A DNA stretch of 64,000 nucleotides from Mariluticola halotolerans (GTDB taxonomy: Bacteria; Pseudomonadota; Alphaproteobacteria; Rhizobiales; Devosiaceae). The position numbers and the translations under genes are program-made. The stretch is taken from NCBI RefSeq assembly GCF_021611515.1, contig NZ_CP090960.1, forward strand, positions 1 through 64,000, given 5' to 3'. The notes under the pieces are model-generated. The model was not told the DNA's origin, ran no database searches, and was given only the letters and a program-made list of their open reading frames with translations. Positions 9,168 through 18,932 of the stretch are shown here, in pieces. How positions within the stretch are numbered: the first letter of the stretch is position 1; each line of letters opens with the position of its first letter.

Positions 9168-10265
9168 ATGATCGAGACGCCCTATTATCTGATCGACAAG
9201 GCACGCTTGCTGCCGAATATGGAAAAGATCGCCTGGCTGCGGCAAGCCTCTGGTGCAAAAGCGCTTTTGGCGTTGAAATGCTTTGCCTCATGGTCGGTTT
9301 TTGACTTCATGTCGGAGTATATGGACGGGACCACCTCCTCATCGCTTTATGAAGTGCGGCTGGGGCGGGAGAAGTTTCCCGGTGAGACGCATGCCTATTC
9401 CGTCGCCTATGCGGATCATGAAATTACCGAGGTGCTCGGGCATGCGGACAAGATTGTTTTCAATTCGATTGGCCAGCTGAACCGGTTTGCCGAGGCCAGC
9501 GCGGGCCATGTGCGCGGCTTGCGGGTCAATCCGGGTGTTTCGACCTCGGAATTTGATCTGGCTGATCCGGCGCGGCCATTTTCGCGGCTTGGGGAACATG
9601 ATCCCGTTGTGATCGCCGAGATGGCGGAGATGATTTCGGGCTTCATGTTCCACAATAATTGCGAGAATGATGATTTTGACCGGTTTGATGCCATGCTGGG
9701 GCATATTGAGGACCGGTTCGGCCATCTGATCAGCAAAATGGAATGGATCAGTCTGGGCGGCGGTATTCATTTCACCGGCGAGGGCTATCCGCTGGAAAAA
9801 CTGGCAGATCGGCTGAAGCGCTTTGCTGATACGCATGGGGTGCAGGTTTATCTGGAGCCGGGGGAAGCGGCGATCACCAAGGCGGCAACGCTGGAGGTGA
9901 GCGTGCTCGATACGCTGAATAACGGCAAGAACCTCGCCATTGTTGATAGCTCGATTGAAGCGCATATGCTTGATCTGCTGATCTATCGCGAAAGCGCGAA
10001 GATTTTGCCCAATACCGGGCCGCATGAATGGATGGTATGCGGCAAATCGTGCCTCGCCGGTGACATTTTCGGCGAGTTCCGCTTTGCCGAAGCCTTAAAA
10101 CCGGGTGACCGTTTGAGCATCGAGGATGCCGCCGGTTATACTATGGTCAAGAAGAACTGGTTCAACGGCGTCAAGATGCCGGCGATTGCGGTGAGGGAGC
10201 TGGATGGCTCCACCCGCGTGGTCCGGGATTTTGGATACGAAGATTTCGCCGCAGCTTTAAGCTAA
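9168..10265 (+). CDS. nspC: Carboxynorspermidine decarboxylase
   Basis: PLP enzyme of the alanine-racemase fold that decarboxylates carboxynorspermidine or carboxyspermidine, the last step of the alternative polyamine route. The PLP lysine lies in [15 protein letters not shown], and [14 protein letters not shown] supplies the active-site Cys. 365 aa, normal length; GGGGGA precedes the ATG. It is followed 64 bases later by the dehydrogenase that makes its substrate, so the two steps are co-expressed. Confidence 0.94.
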   Translation: MIETPYYLIDKARLLPNMEKIAWLRQASGAKALLALKCFASWSVFDFMSEYMDGTTSSSLYEVRLGREKFPGETHAYSVAYADHEITEVLGHADKIVFNSIGQLNRFAEASAGHVRGLRVNPGVSTSEFDLADPARPFSRLGEHDPVVIAEMAEMISGFMFHNNCENDDFDRFDAMLGHIEDRFGHLISKMEWISLGGGIHFTGEGYPLEKLADRLKRFADTHGVQVYLEPGEAAITKAATLEVSVLDTLNNGKNLAIVDSSIEAHMLDLLIYRESAKILPNTGPHEWMVCGKSCLAGDIFGEFRFAEALKPGDRLSIEDAAGYTMVKKNWFNGVKMPAIAVRELDGSTRVVRDFGYEDFAAALS

Positions 10266-10329
10266 ACCCCGTAGCCCATTGGCACTCAACATAACCCCGA
10301 CGGCAGTCCGAAGGAGGCATTCTGGATTC

Positions 10330-11568
10330 ATGAAACGCAACGTTCTCATTATTGGCGCTGGTGGCGTCGCCCAGGTCGTGGCGCATAAATGTGCGCAAAA
10401 CAACGATGCGCTTGGGGATTTGCATATCGCGAGCCGAACGCTGGCCAAGTGTGAGGCCATTGTGGAGAGCGTGCGCGAAAAGGCGGCGATGAAGGTCGAG
10501 GGCGTGTTCAACTGTCATCAGCTTGATGCGCTGGACAAGCAAGCGGTGATGGACTTGATTGGCGCAACCAAGGCGCAGATCGTTATCAATGTGGGGTCGC
10601 CTTTCGTCAATATGACCGTGCTTGAGGCCTGTATCGAAACGGATGCGGCTTATATCGATACGGCTATTCATGAAGAGCCGGAAAAAATCTGCGAGACACC
10701 ACCCTGGTATGGCAATTACGAGTGGCAGCGGCGAGAGAAATGCGCCGAGGCGGGGGTGACCGCTATTCTCGGCGCGGGATTTGATCCCGGTGTGGTCAAC
10801 GCGTTTGCGCGCTTTGCCATCGACAATTTCATGGATGAGGTCAAATCGATTGATATCGTCGATATCAATGCAGGATCGCACGGGAAATGGTTTTCGACCA
10901 ATTTCGACCCGGAGATCAACTTCCGGGAATTTACGGGCACGGTTTACAGCTGGCAGGACGGTGCCTGGCAGGAAAACAAGATGTTCGAGGTCGGGCGCGA
11001 ATGGGACCTGCCGGTAGTAGGGGCGCAAAAGGCCTATCTCAGCGGCCATGACGAAGTGCATTCGCTGGCAGCTAATTATCCGCAAGCTGATGTGCGCTTC
11101 TGGATGGGCTTTGGAGAGCATTACATCAATGTATTCACCGTGCTGCAAAACCTTGGATTGTTGTCAGAACAGCCGGTTGTTACCGCTGAAGGGCTGGAAG
11201 TTGTGCCGCTCAAGGTGGTGAAGGCTGTGTTGCCAGATCCGGCGTCACTGGCACCTGACTATAAGGGCAAAACCTGTATTGGTGACCTGGTGAAGGGCAT
11301 CAAGGATGGCGAACAGGTCGAGGTCTTTGTCTATAACGTTGCTGATCATGAGGATGCTTATCGCGAAGTGGGCAGCCAGGGGATTTCCTATACGGCCGGG
11401 GTCCCGGCGGTTGCGGCAGCCATGCTGATTGCGGATGGGACGTGGGACACGGGCACGATGGTCAATGTCGAAGAGCTTGATCCGAAGCCGTTTTTCGCGC
11501 TTCTGGATGTGATGGGCTTGCCCACCCGGGTGCGCGATGCTTCCGGCGACCGGGCCTGGAACGGCTAG
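10330..11568 (+). CDS. Carboxynorspermidine/carboxyspermidine dehydrogenase (saccharopine dehydrogenase family)
   Basis: NADPH-dependent reductase that condenses aspartate semialdehyde with a diamine. It starts at ATG 10330 after GGAGG, giving MKRNVLIIGAGGVAQVVAHK, a Rossmann GxGGVxxV loop. 412 aa, typical of the Lys1-like CASDH family. Paired with nspC upstream. An earlier in-frame start at 10279 lacks a ribosome site. Together the two genes suggest spermidine is made by the carboxyspermidine route and not by SpeD. Confidence 0.92.
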   Translation: MKRNVLIIGAGGVAQVVAHKCAQNNDALGDLHIASRTLAKCEAIVESVREKAAMKVEGVFNCHQLDALDKQAVMDLIGATKAQIVINVGSPFVNMTVLEACIETDAAYIDTAIHEEPEKICETPPWYGNYEWQRREKCAEAGVTAILGAGFDPGVVNAFARFAIDNFMDEVKSIDIVDINAGSHGKWFSTNFDPEINFREFTGTVYSWQDGAWQENKMFEVGREWDLPVVGAQKAYLSGHDEVHSLAANYPQADVRFWMGFGEHYINVFTVLQNLGLLSEQPVVTAEGLEVVPLKVVKAVLPDPASLAPDYKGKTCIGDLVKGIKDGEQVEVFVYNVADHEDAYREVGSQGISYTAGVPAVAAAMLIADGTWDTGTMVNVEELDPKPFFALLDVMGLPTRVRDASGDRAWNG

Positions 11569-11678
11569 AATCCCCGGGGAATTGTGGTTGCGCCTTTCTT
11601 GTTTTCGGGCGTGTGCGACGATGACACAATGAATGTCGGCGTTTTGATTCCCAATCATTCCTTTAGCGAGTTTGGTGC

Positions 11679-12164
11679 ATGACAGATGTGAAAGTGCCGA
11701 GCGTCAATCCACTGCATCTGCTGGCGGCTTTTGGTTCCGGCGGCTTGCTGACCCTGATGGTGGATTTCAACGGCGTATTGGCGTTTCACGGCAATGCTTT
11801 GTTCTCATCCTGGGCCGCTCACGGAATCGGCATGGTCGCGGCTCTGGTTTTTCTGGCTGTGCTGTTCAGATTTCGTGCAAAGGGTGGTGGTGAAGTGGTT
11901 CGGGCACCCCTTTGGGCCTATCTGGGGGGTGTGTCCGGTGCTGCAACGGTCATGCTGACCTCGACCACAGTGAATTCGCCATTGGCACTGTCGGGTACTT
12001 TGGCACTGGGGCTGGCGGGACAGATGGTATTCAGTCTAGCGGCAGACCGTTGGGGCTTGTTTGGATTGCCGGTGCGGTTGTCGCGTCCCAGAGATTTTGC
12101 CGCTCTGGCCCTGGTGCTGGCAGGTAGTCTTTTGATCATTATGTTTCGTGACGGTGCCACATGA
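11679..12164 (+). CDS. YdcZ-family (DMT) transporter subunit 1
   Basis: 161 aa with about five membrane segments and the YdcZ/DUF606 pattern (GALWAYLGGVSGAA-like: PLWAYLGGVSGAATVMLTSTTV). These proteins are half-size members of the drug/metabolite transporter superfamily, often encoded as pairs. Its stop overlaps the start of the next gene (ATGA), so the two are coupled and likely form a heterodimer. Substrate unknown. Confidence 0.85.
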   Translation: MTDVKVPSVNPLHLLAAFGSGGLLTLMVDFNGVLAFHGNALFSSWAAHGIGMVAALVFLAVLFRFRAKGGGEVVRAPLWAYLGGVSGAATVMLTSTTVNSPLALSGTLALGLAGQMVFSLAADRWGLFGLPVRLSRPRDFAALALVLAGSLLIIMFRDGAT

Positions 12165-12580
12165 TTCTGTCGATCATTCTGGCGGCGATCGCAGGGGTGC
12201 TCGTCGGATTGAGCCGCCAGATCAATGGACGGCTGAGTCTCTCCACGTCGCCATTAATTGCGTCCTTTTGGAACCATATCGTTGGCTTCGTGGTGCTAAC
12301 TGTATTGGGGCTTGCGCTGGGTGGCTTGATGCCTGCCGGTGCCTGGGATGCGCCGGGTTATGCCTATCTGGGCGGTGTTCTGGGTGTAATCTTTGTCGCC
12401 TCCGGCAGCTGGCTGATCGCCCGGATCGGCGCGGTCAACACGGCATTGCTGGTGATCGGCGGACAGATGGTGTCGGGAGTGGTGCTCGACCTGCTCCGGG
12501 ATAGCTCACCGAGTTTTTGGGCGAGTGCGCTCGGCGTTGCTCTTATTCTTGGTGGCGTGGCACTGACGCAGAAACGCTAG
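12161..12580 (+). CDS. YdcZ-family (DMT) transporter subunit 2
   Basis: 139 aa, five predicted helices. It has the same family pattern as its upstream partner, including GYAYLGGVLGVIFVASGSWL, with an N-terminal ARG-containing loop (GLSRQINGRLS). The 4-base overlap with the previous gene implies equal synthesis. Ends just before the convergent prs gene. Confidence 0.85.
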   Translation: MILSIILAAIAGVLVGLSRQINGRLSLSTSPLIASFWNHIVGFVVLTVLGLALGGLMPAGAWDAPGYAYLGGVLGVIFVASGSWLIARIGAVNTALLVIGGQMVSGVVLDLLRDSSPSFWASALGVALILGGVALTQKR

Positions 12581-12640
12581 TTCACCCCAATGGGGGAAGC
12601 GCAGCTCGCGGGTTATTCGCCGATCTTGCCTGGCGCTGCT

Positions 12641-13573
12641 TTAGTCGAACAGGCTTGAAACAGATTGCTCGGACGAGGTGCGGGCAATGGCTTCACCGAT
12701 CAGGTGGGCGATGGAGATGAACCGGATGTTCTTGGTCTCGCGCACGATATCCGTCTCTTCGATGGAATCGGTGATCACCAGTTCCTTGAGCTTGGATTTA
12801 GCAATGCGCTCGGCGGCGCCATTGGAGAGCACACCGTGCGAGATATAGGCGGAAACTTCCTTGGCGCCGGCTTTGAGCAGGGCTTCAGCTGCGTTGACCA
12901 GCGTGCCGCCTGAATCAACGATATCGTCGATCATGATGCAGCTATGGCCCTCGACGTCACCAATGATGTTCATCACCTCGGAAACACCAGCCCGAGGGCG
13001 GCGTTTGTCAACGATGGACAGCGGTGCGCCGATGCGGCTGGCGACATTGCGGGCACGCACCACACCACCAACGTCAGGCGAGACGATCATTACTTTTGAT
13101 GTGTCGTAATGCTCACGAATGTCGCGCACCATGACAGGTGCTGCGGTGAGATTATCGGTGGGGATGTCGAAAAAGCCCTGAATCTGGCCTGCATGCAAAT
13201 CGAGGGTGAGGACGCGGTTGACGCCGGACATGGTGATCAGATTGGCCACCAGTTTGGCGGAAATCGGGGTGCGGGGCGCTGATTTGCGATCCTGGCGGGC
13301 ATACCCGAAATACGGCACCACGGCGGTGATGCGGCGGGCGGAGGAGCGCTTGAGTGCATCGGCCAGCACCAGCAATTCCATGAGATTGTCGTTGGCGGGG
13401 AAAGAGGTGGGCTGGATGACGAACACATCCTCGCCGCGTACATTCTCGTGAATTTCGACGAAGACTTCCTCGTCGGCGAAGCGCTTGACCGTACAGTCAG
13501 TCAGCGGCAATTCGAGGTAGTCGGAAACGGCCTTGGCGAGGGCTCGGTTAGAGTTGCCCGTCACAAGCTTCAT
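12641..13573 (-). CDS. prs: Ribose-phosphate pyrophosphokinase
   Basis: Makes PRPP from ribose 5-phosphate and ATP, feeding purine, pyrimidine, His and Trp synthesis and the apt reaction. 310 aa. Motifs: [16 protein letters not shown] near the N-terminus, [18 protein letters not shown] (flexible loop and Mg site), and the PRPP loop [20 protein letters not shown]. The start is standard ([13 protein letters not shown]). Monocistronic. Confidence 0.97.
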   Translation of the reverse strand: MKLVTGNSNRALAKAVSDYLELPLTDCTVKRFADEEVFVEIHENVRGEDVFVIQPTSFPANDNLMELLVLADALKRSSARRITAVVPYFGYARQDRKSAPRTPISAKLVANLITMSGVNRVLTLDLHAGQIQGFFDIPTDNLTAAPVMVRDIREHYDTSKVMIVSPDVGGVVRARNVASRIGAPLSIVDKRRPRAGVSEVMNIIGDVEGHSCIMIDDIVDSGGTLVNAAEALLKAGAKEVSAYISHGVLSNGAAERIAKSKLKELVITDSIEETDIVRETKNIRFISIAHLIGEAIARTSSEQSVSSLFD

Positions 13574-13695
13574 AGTGATACCCTGCCTTATCGCGGCGCG
13601 CCGTCGTCATGCAGCGCGAGTCTCCGAATGCGCGGCCTTGTTAGCGCGTGAAAAGAGCGGGTGCAACAGCGCATTTGCGGGAAAAGTAAACGGAG

Positions 13696-14460
13696 CTACT
13701 TAATCGCGACAATCGAGATCTGGCGTCCCGGCTCCGAACCATGGTGTGTGGTGTGGCGATGGGAGAAATACCGGCCCGGATTTGCATAGGTGCAAGCCCC
13801 CGCAATTTCGATGCTTGAGACACCCGAGCGCTGTAATTGGGCGGTGACGAAACCGGGCAGGTCGAAATGCTCGCGGGCACCATTTTCGGGCAGAAAGACA
13901 AAAGGTTTGGCGGCGCGGTCCCTGGCAATCAATTCTGCGGCGAATTCGGGTCCGACTTCGTAATTGTCACCTGAAATGGTGGGGCCGATGGCGGCTGTGA
14001 TACGCGATGGATCTGCACCAAGGGTGGTCATGGCGCTGAGCGTGTTGGCGATGATGCCGGAAATGGCGCCTTTCCAGCCGGCGTGGCAAGCGCCTATGAC
14101 GCCAGCCTCTGCATCGGCAAAAAGAACCGGTGTGCAATCCGCTGTGAGGATGCCAAGAGCTATGTGTTTGTGGTTGGTGACGAGTGCATCGGCGGTGGGT
14201 GTTGCGCCCGGCTCGGGTGGTGCTGTGAGGGTGACCACATCGGCGGAATGGACCTGTTTCAGTCTGGCCAGTGGTGCGGTGGCAAGCCCCAGTGTGGTGA
14301 GAGCGATGCGGCGGTTTTGGGCGGCATCGTCTCCAAACAGATCCGAGCTGTTGAGGCCGGGTCCGCTGCTGCCATTGCCGCACCGCCGCCCGAAAAAGCC
14401 ATGGGCAATGGCGGCATGCGCTTTCAGATTAGCGGCCTGTTCAACCGGGGGGTGGATCAT
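13696..14460 (-). CDS. pgeF: Peptidoglycan editing factor PgeF (laccase-domain purine nucleoside phosphorylase)
   Basis: 254-aa YfiH/DUF152 protein. The zinc-site residues are visible in RLKQVHSADVV, TADCTPVLFAD and IGACHAGWKGAISGI. Members remove non-canonical peptidoglycan precursors or act on purine nucleosides. It starts directly after the MidA-like gene's stop (no gap), as last gene of lgt-MidA-pgeF. Confidence 0.93.
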   Translation of the reverse strand: MIHPPVEQAANLKAHAAIAHGFFGRRCGNGSSGPGLNSSDLFGDDAAQNRRIALTTLGLATAPLARLKQVHSADVVTLTAPPEPGATPTADALVTNHKHIALGILTADCTPVLFADAEAGVIGACHAGWKGAISGIIANTLSAMTTLGADPSRITAAIGPTISGDNYEVGPEFAAELIARDRAAKPFVFLPENGAREHFDLPGFVTAQLQRSGVSSIEIAGACTYANPGRYFSHRHTTHHGSEPGRQISIVAIK

Positions 14461-15561
14461 TTATGCCTCCGTGACCGATCCATCAAAGGGGTAGGGTTTA
14501 AGCCCGGGCGCTGTGACACAGAAGCATTTGAACAAACCGCCCATCTGGTCTTCGCCAATCAAGCGATGGGTCGCTGCGGCGAGGCTGTCATGCATGGCCG
14601 GATTGGCTTTTTGCAGCGTCTGGGTGCGCTGGGTGATGCCCAGAGCTTCAAGAAACCCTTTTTGGGTTTGAAGGGGCAGGGCATTGGCGCCCTTGTTGGT
14701 GGCGGCTTCTGCCAGGGCCTCGAAATCGACATGGGCGGTGAGATCGGCTTGCCCCGGATGGGCCAGCGGATCGGCGAACGCGTGGCGCTCGATGGCCTGG
14801 AAGGTGTCGCCGGTTTGGGTTGTCGCATACCCATAATCGATGGCGAGCAGTGCGCCACGGCGGCTGGCCAGCCGGGCGGCAATGTCGCCCATGACTTCGC
14901 GGGCGATAAGGCTGGTTTCCCACACCGCCCCGTCTTCTGCGTCACGGATTGCAGCGGGTAGCGCCTCGGCGGGGAGCGGGGTTGGTGACAGCCCCCATGC
15001 GCGCTGATCGTTCTTGAGGCCGATCAGGCGTTCGTGCCAATTGCCCCCTGCTTTCTGGAACTGTTTGATGGGCAAGGCGTCAAAAAATTCGTTGGCGATG
15101 ATGATGAGCGGCGTTGCGGTATCGTCAAGTTCACTGATTTCGCTAATCCAGCGCGGATTATATTGCTGAAGGCGCTTTTTTTGTTCGGCAATCAGGGCGG
15201 TGTTGGTTTCGACCAGGTTGAGACGGATGGTTTGGGGCAATCCGGGGACTTGTGAGATGACCCGCATGGCATCTTCCATCAAAGTGCCACGGCCGGGGCC
15301 GAGTTCGACCAGATCGATGGCGGCGGGTGTGCCCATGGCTTGCCATGTCCCCGCGACCCAAAGACCGATAAGCTCACCAAAAATCTGACTGATTTCCGGC
15401 GCGGTGATGAAATCTCCCGCAGTGCCGAGCGGATCGGCATTCTTGTAGTAGCCGAGGGTTGGGTGCGTCAGGCAGAGACGCATATAGGTTGAAAGCGAAA
15501 TGGGGCCGGCCGCACGAATTTGTGTGTCGATCAATGTCGCCAGGTCAGTCGGTTCAGACAC
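14461..15561 (-). CDS. MidA/NDUFAF7-like SAM-dependent methyltransferase
   Basis: 366 aa, class I SAM-dependent methyltransferase of the MidA family; the mitochondrial member methylates an arginine of complex I subunit NDUFS2. Motifs: GDFITAPEISQIFGELIG, then DLVELGPGRGTLMEDAMR. I chose the GTG at 15561 (VSEPTDLATLID), which overlaps the lgt stop by 8 bases; the open frame continues to 15636 but inside lgt. The lgt-MidA-pgeF order is typical of Alphaproteobacteria. Confidence 0.9.
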   Translation of the reverse strand: MSEPTDLATLIDTQIRAAGPISLSTYMRLCLTHPTLGYYKNADPLGTAGDFITAPEISQIFGELIGLWVAGTWQAMGTPAAIDLVELGPGRGTLMEDAMRVISQVPGLPQTIRLNLVETNTALIAEQKKRLQQYNPRWISEISELDDTATPLIIIANEFFDALPIKQFQKAGGNWHERLIGLKNDQRAWGLSPTPLPAEALPAAIRDAEDGAVWETSLIAREVMGDIAARLASRRGALLAIDYGYATTQTGDTFQAIERHAFADPLAHPGQADLTAHVDFEALAEAATNKGANALPLQTQKGFLEALGITQRTQTLQKANPAMHDSLAAATHRLIGEDQMGGLFKCFCVTAPGLKPYPFDGSVTEA

Positions 15562-16378
15562 GGGCGGGCTTTCTGTTGGCGTAAAGTACAAGGGAGATCC
15601 CGGCAATGAGCACGGGCAGGGTGAGCACCATGCCATAGGTCAGCCAGCCGCCATAAAGATAACCTTTATCGGCATCGGGCAGGCGGACCGTTTCGACCAG
15701 GATGCGCGAGAGGGCATAGCCGATGCCGAAAATACCGGCAACCAGACCCGGCTTGCGCAGACCATAGGTGACATGGGTGATCCAGCGCAGGAACAGGAAC
15801 AGCAGCAAACCCTCGAGAGCTGCCTCATAGAGCTGGCTCGGGTGGCGGGGCAACGGGCCGCCATTGGGGAAGATGACGCCCCAGGGCAGCGTGGTTTCGC
15901 GGCCATAGAGTTCGCCATTGATGAAATTGGCGATGCGGCCAAGCATCAAGCCGATTGGTGCCACTGCGCCCAGCATATCCAGCCCGGAGAGGGCGTTGCC
16001 ACCTTTTTTGCGGGTGTAGATAGCCATTGCAACGATCAGGCCCAACAGACCGCCATGAAACGACATGCCGCCATCCCATGTTTGCAGGATTTCAAGCGGA
16101 TGCGCCAGATAATAGGCCGGGCCATAAAAAAGGACATAGCCAAGCCGGCCCCCGATAATGATGCTGAGCACGGCCCAGAAGCCGAAATCATACCAATCTG
16201 TGACTTTGAAGGGCGGGGTATTTTGTGACCAGAGTGTGTGGCGCTTTAATAGCGATGCTCCATAGACGACGCCGAGCAGGACGCCGGCGAGATAGGCCAG
16301 CGCATACCAGCGCACGACGACGGGGCCGATGGAAAAGACGATGGGATCGATATCCGGAAATGGCACTTGGCGCTCCAT
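15554..16378 (-). CDS. lgt: Prolipoprotein diacylglyceryl transferase
   Basis: Inner-membrane enzyme (274 aa) that attaches diacylglycerol to the lipobox cysteine of lipoproteins. Visible motifs: FSIGPVVVRWYALAYLAG at the N-terminus, the Lgt signature region MLGRIANFINGELYGRETTLPWG, and HPSQLYEAALEG. Seven membrane segments are expected. First gene of the operon, so lipoprotein export and cell-wall editing are co-transcribed. Confidence 0.97.
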   Translation of the reverse strand: MERQVPFPDIDPIVFSIGPVVVRWYALAYLAGVLLGVVYGASLLKRHTLWSQNTPPFKVTDWYDFGFWAVLSIIIGGRLGYVLFYGPAYYLAHPLEILQTWDGGMSFHGGLLGLIVAMAIYTRKKGGNALSGLDMLGAVAPIGLMLGRIANFINGELYGRETTLPWGVIFPNGGPLPRHPSQLYEAALEGLLLFLFLRWITHVTYGLRKPGLVAGIFGIGYALSRILVETVRLPDADKGYLYGGWLTYGMVLTLPVLIAGISLVLYANRKPARV

Positions 16379-16498
16379 GAACTGATTGTGCGGACCATGC
16401 TTTTACTTGTGGCACTGGTCAAGTCGCGACAAGCACCCTACATAGAAGGTAATGATTGGCCGTTTTGAGAACGGTGTTCTGTTAACGAGGTTTTCGAC

Positions 16499-16750
16499 AT
16501 GAATCAGGGCAACAAAATCTTTGACGATCTTGGCAAGCTCATGAACGACGCGGCTGGCATGGCCGACGGCGTGCGGCGCGAGATCGAAACCGTGGTGCGG
16601 GCGCAGATGGAGCGCTTCACCAATGACATGGAACTGGTCAAGCGCGAAGAATTCGATGTGTTGCGCGAGATGGTGCAAATTCAGGGCGAAGAAATCCAGA
16701 GCCTGCGTAAGGAACTGGACGCCTTGAAGAAAAGCCGGAAGTCCAGTTAG
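16499..16750 (+). CDS. ubiK: Ubiquinone biosynthesis accessory factor UbiK
   Basis: 83-aa BMFP/YqiC protein with a C-terminal coiled coil (REMVQIQGEEIQSLRKELDA). It supports the soluble ubiquinone-synthesis complex, consistent with a respiring cell. Amphipathic N-terminal helix MNQGNKIFDDLGKLMNDAAG. An intrinsic terminator follows 30 bases after the stop. Confidence 0.88.
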   Translation: MNQGNKIFDDLGKLMNDAAGMADGVRREIETVVRAQMERFTNDMELVKREEFDVLREMVQIQGEEIQSLRKELDALKKSRKSS

Positions 16751-16783
16751 GGCAGACAACGGGTCCTCAGCGCTGAATTTGGG

Positions 16784-16810
16784 AGCCGCCCTTTTTGGGG
16801 CGGCTTTTTT
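16784..16810 (+). terminator. Terminator of ubiK
   Basis: Stem AGCCGCC/GGCGGCT, a loop of about 9 bases, and a run of six T. Confidence 0.92.
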
Positions 16811-17253
16811 GTTGGCTGGAAAGCAGATGCGGTCTGGTCGGGCGGAATTTGATGTTTGCGCAATTTCACCTACCGAATGTGTGACAGTCCTTTCAGAGGC
16901 TGGAGATTTCCCCTGTTTTCCGGATGGGGGCAAACCCGGACCGGGTTCATTCTAAAACTGGTTCGGCTGGTGGAAACAAGCCATTATCAGGCGGTCACAT
17001 TTTGCTTGTTAAGAATGTTCGACATTAAGGACTTGTTAACATCGTTGGCCTGATCATCCACAAGAGAAAGCAGTTCGCTGCGGTGGCACCAAGTGTCCTG
17101 CGTAGGGTCCCGGTATAGGGTTTGTCTATCAAGACGATTCGTGTTGCGAGCTCTTTCGAGCGCGGTCTGTTTCAAGTTTTGCGTATCGTTGGTTTGCCGG
17201 GTGATCCGGCGGCCGGAACTAAACACGCCACATTATTGCGGGGCCTGGTATAT
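16811..17253. other. 443-base gap with no recognised feature
   Basis: Between the ubiK terminator and the YbjN gene. Open frames here are short and not protein-like. It must hold the promoter of the YbjN-proC-CsaA operon, but no clear -35/-10 pair stood out. One frame continues the YbjN ORF upstream to a TTG at 17122; I see no support for it as coding. Confidence 0.5.
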
Positions 17254-17757
17254 ATGTCGCTTCTTCTTCAAATCGAGCCGGATCGGATCGTTCATCCAGT
17301 AGACATTATCGAGCATATTGCCTCGTTTAATGACTGGACGTTCGAACGTCAGGACGCGGATGAGATCTCCATCTCCGTGCGCGGCGGGTGGAGCGATTAC
17401 CATGTTTCCTTCAACTGGATGGAAGATCTGGAAAGCCTGCATGTGGCAGCGGCGTTCGATCTCAAGGTGCCAGATGCGCGCAAGAGCGAAGTGAAGCAGT
17501 TGATCGCGTTGATCAATGAGCAATTGTGGATCGGGCATTTCGATATCTGGAGCCGGGAAGGGGTGGTGTTGTTCCGCAACTCACACCTGCTTTCCGGTGG
17601 GGCCGAAGTGTCGCCGCAGCAGTGCGAAGCCTTGCTAAGGTCGGCGACCGATGCCTGCGATACTTATTATCAGGCGTTTCAGTTTGTTGTATGGGCTGGC
17701 AAATCAGCTTCAGATGCGCTTAATTCGGTTATGTTCGAGACCGTAGGCGAAGCATGA
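17254..17757 (+). CDS. YbjN domain-containing protein
   Basis: 167 aa from the ATG at 17254 (MSLLLQIEPDRIVHPVDIIE). The fold resembles type III secretion chaperones and is found in a conserved alphaproteobacterial family of unknown role. Motifs: FNDWTFERQDADEI, GGWSDYHVSFNWMEDLE, IGHFDIWSREGVVLFR. The stop overlaps the proC ATG (ATGA), so it is co-translated with proC. Confidence 0.83.
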   Translation: MSLLLQIEPDRIVHPVDIIEHIASFNDWTFERQDADEISISVRGGWSDYHVSFNWMEDLESLHVAAAFDLKVPDARKSEVKQLIALINEQLWIGHFDIWSREGVVLFRNSHLLSGGAEVSPQQCEALLRSATDACDTYYQAFQFVVWAGKSASDALNSVMFETVGEA

Positions 17758-18569
17758 AACTTTCAGATTTGGGGCCTGTCGTCCTTGTTGGCGCGGGCAA
17801 AATGGGTACCGCAATGGCGCGGGGCTGGCTGGCCGCCGGTTTGCGCGCTGACCGTTTGATTTTGGTTGATCCGAAACCCTCGGATCCGGTGATTGATTTT
17901 GCCGGGCAACACGGGTTGTTGTTGATTGGCGAAATGCCCGATCTGGCGCCCCGGGTGCTGGTGCTGGCGGTCAAGCCGCAGATCATGCGCGATGTGCTGG
18001 CTGATCTTGCGCCGCGTGTGGGGGATGAAACACTGGTCCTCTCGATTGCGGCAGGGATTTCGCTGGAAACGCTGAAAAGCGATCTGGGAACCCAGCGGGT
18101 TGTGCGCATGATGCCGAATACCCCGGCACAGGTAGGCAAGGGGATGACCGGTGCTGTGCCCGCTGAAGGCGTGAATGCCGAAGATCGCGATATTACCGCG
18201 GCATTGCTGGCAGCATCGGGCAAGGTTGCCTGGTTTGATGAGGAAGCCAAGCTGGATTCACTGACAGCGGTTTCCGGCTCCGGGCCGGCCTATGTGTTTT
18301 ACATGGTTGAGGCGCTGGCGGCGGCTGGTGTTGCCGAAGGGCTTGACCCTGAGCAGGCGATGGAACTGGCGCGGCAGACCATTATCGGGGCGGCTGCCCT
18401 GATGGATGCTGATCCCACTGATGCTGGCACGCTGCGCGAGAATGTGACCTCGCCAAAGGGTGTGACAGCCGATGCGCTTGCTGTGTTGATGGCGGATGAC
18501 GGGCTGGCCCCGCTGATGGCGCGGGCGGTGAAAGCGGCGCGCAAGCGTTCCGAGGAGCTGGGCAAGTGA
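17754..18569 (+). CDS. proC: Pyrroline-5-carboxylate reductase
   Basis: Last step of proline synthesis: NAD(P)H reduction of pyrroline-5-carboxylate. 271 aa. Rossmann motif VVLVGAGKMGTAMARGWL, RMMPNTPAQVGKGMTG, and the ProC signature from ALTAVSGSGPAYVF-like sequence (TAVSGSGPAYVFYMVEAL) through TSPKGVTADAL. Embedded in YbjN-proC-CsaA with overlaps at both ends. Confidence 0.96.
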   Translation: MKLSDLGPVVLVGAGKMGTAMARGWLAAGLRADRLILVDPKPSDPVIDFAGQHGLLLIGEMPDLAPRVLVLAVKPQIMRDVLADLAPRVGDETLVLSIAAGISLETLKSDLGTQRVVRMMPNTPAQVGKGMTGAVPAEGVNAEDRDITAALLAASGKVAWFDEEAKLDSLTAVSGSGPAYVFYMVEALAAAGVAEGLDPEQAMELARQTIIGAAALMDADPTDAGTLRENVTSPKGVTADALAVLMADDGLAPLMARAVKAARKRSEELGK

Positions 18570-18907
18570 GCGAGACGATCAGCTGGGATGATTTCGAAAA
18601 GGTCGATATTCGGACCGGGACGATTGTTGAGGCGCGCACGTTTCCCGAGGCTCGTAAGCCTGCCTATGTGCTGTTGATCGATTTTGGTGCCGAAATCGGG
18701 GTGAAGAAATCCTCAGCGCAAATCACGGTGCATTATACGCCTGAAGAGCTGGTGGGCCGCCAGGTGATGGCGGTGGTGAATTTTCCGCCGCGCCAGATCG
18801 GGCCATTGAAATCCGAAGTGCTAACCCTGGGCTTTGAGGATGAGGCCGGGGCAATTGTGCTGGCGGGCACAGGGCAACCAGTGCCGAATGGCAAGAAGCT
18901 GATGTAG
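18566..18907 (+). CDS. csaA: CsaA-type tRNA-binding protein
   Basis: 113-aa OB-fold protein of the EMAP/Trbp111 class. N-terminal ISWDDFEKVDIRTGTIVEA and the core PLKSEVLTLGFEDEAG match CsaA, a small tRNA-binding or chaperone-like protein. It starts with GTG at 18566, overlapping the proC stop. Confidence 0.9.
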   Translation: MSETISWDDFEKVDIRTGTIVEARTFPEARKPAYVLLIDFGAEIGVKKSSAQITVHYTPEELVGRQVMAVVNFPPRQIGPLKSEVLTLGFEDEAGAIVLAGTGQPVPNGKKLM

Positions 18908-18932
18908 CGGCATTCCGCGATCGGGACCAAAC

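Noticed and set aside
8269-9291. 340-aa version of L25
   Set aside because: The first 127 codons lie in the intergenic region; the ATG at 8910 gives the normal L25 start.
14083-14961. 292-aa open frame on the plus strand
   Set aside because: Runs across the pgeF/MidA border on the wrong strand; shadow.
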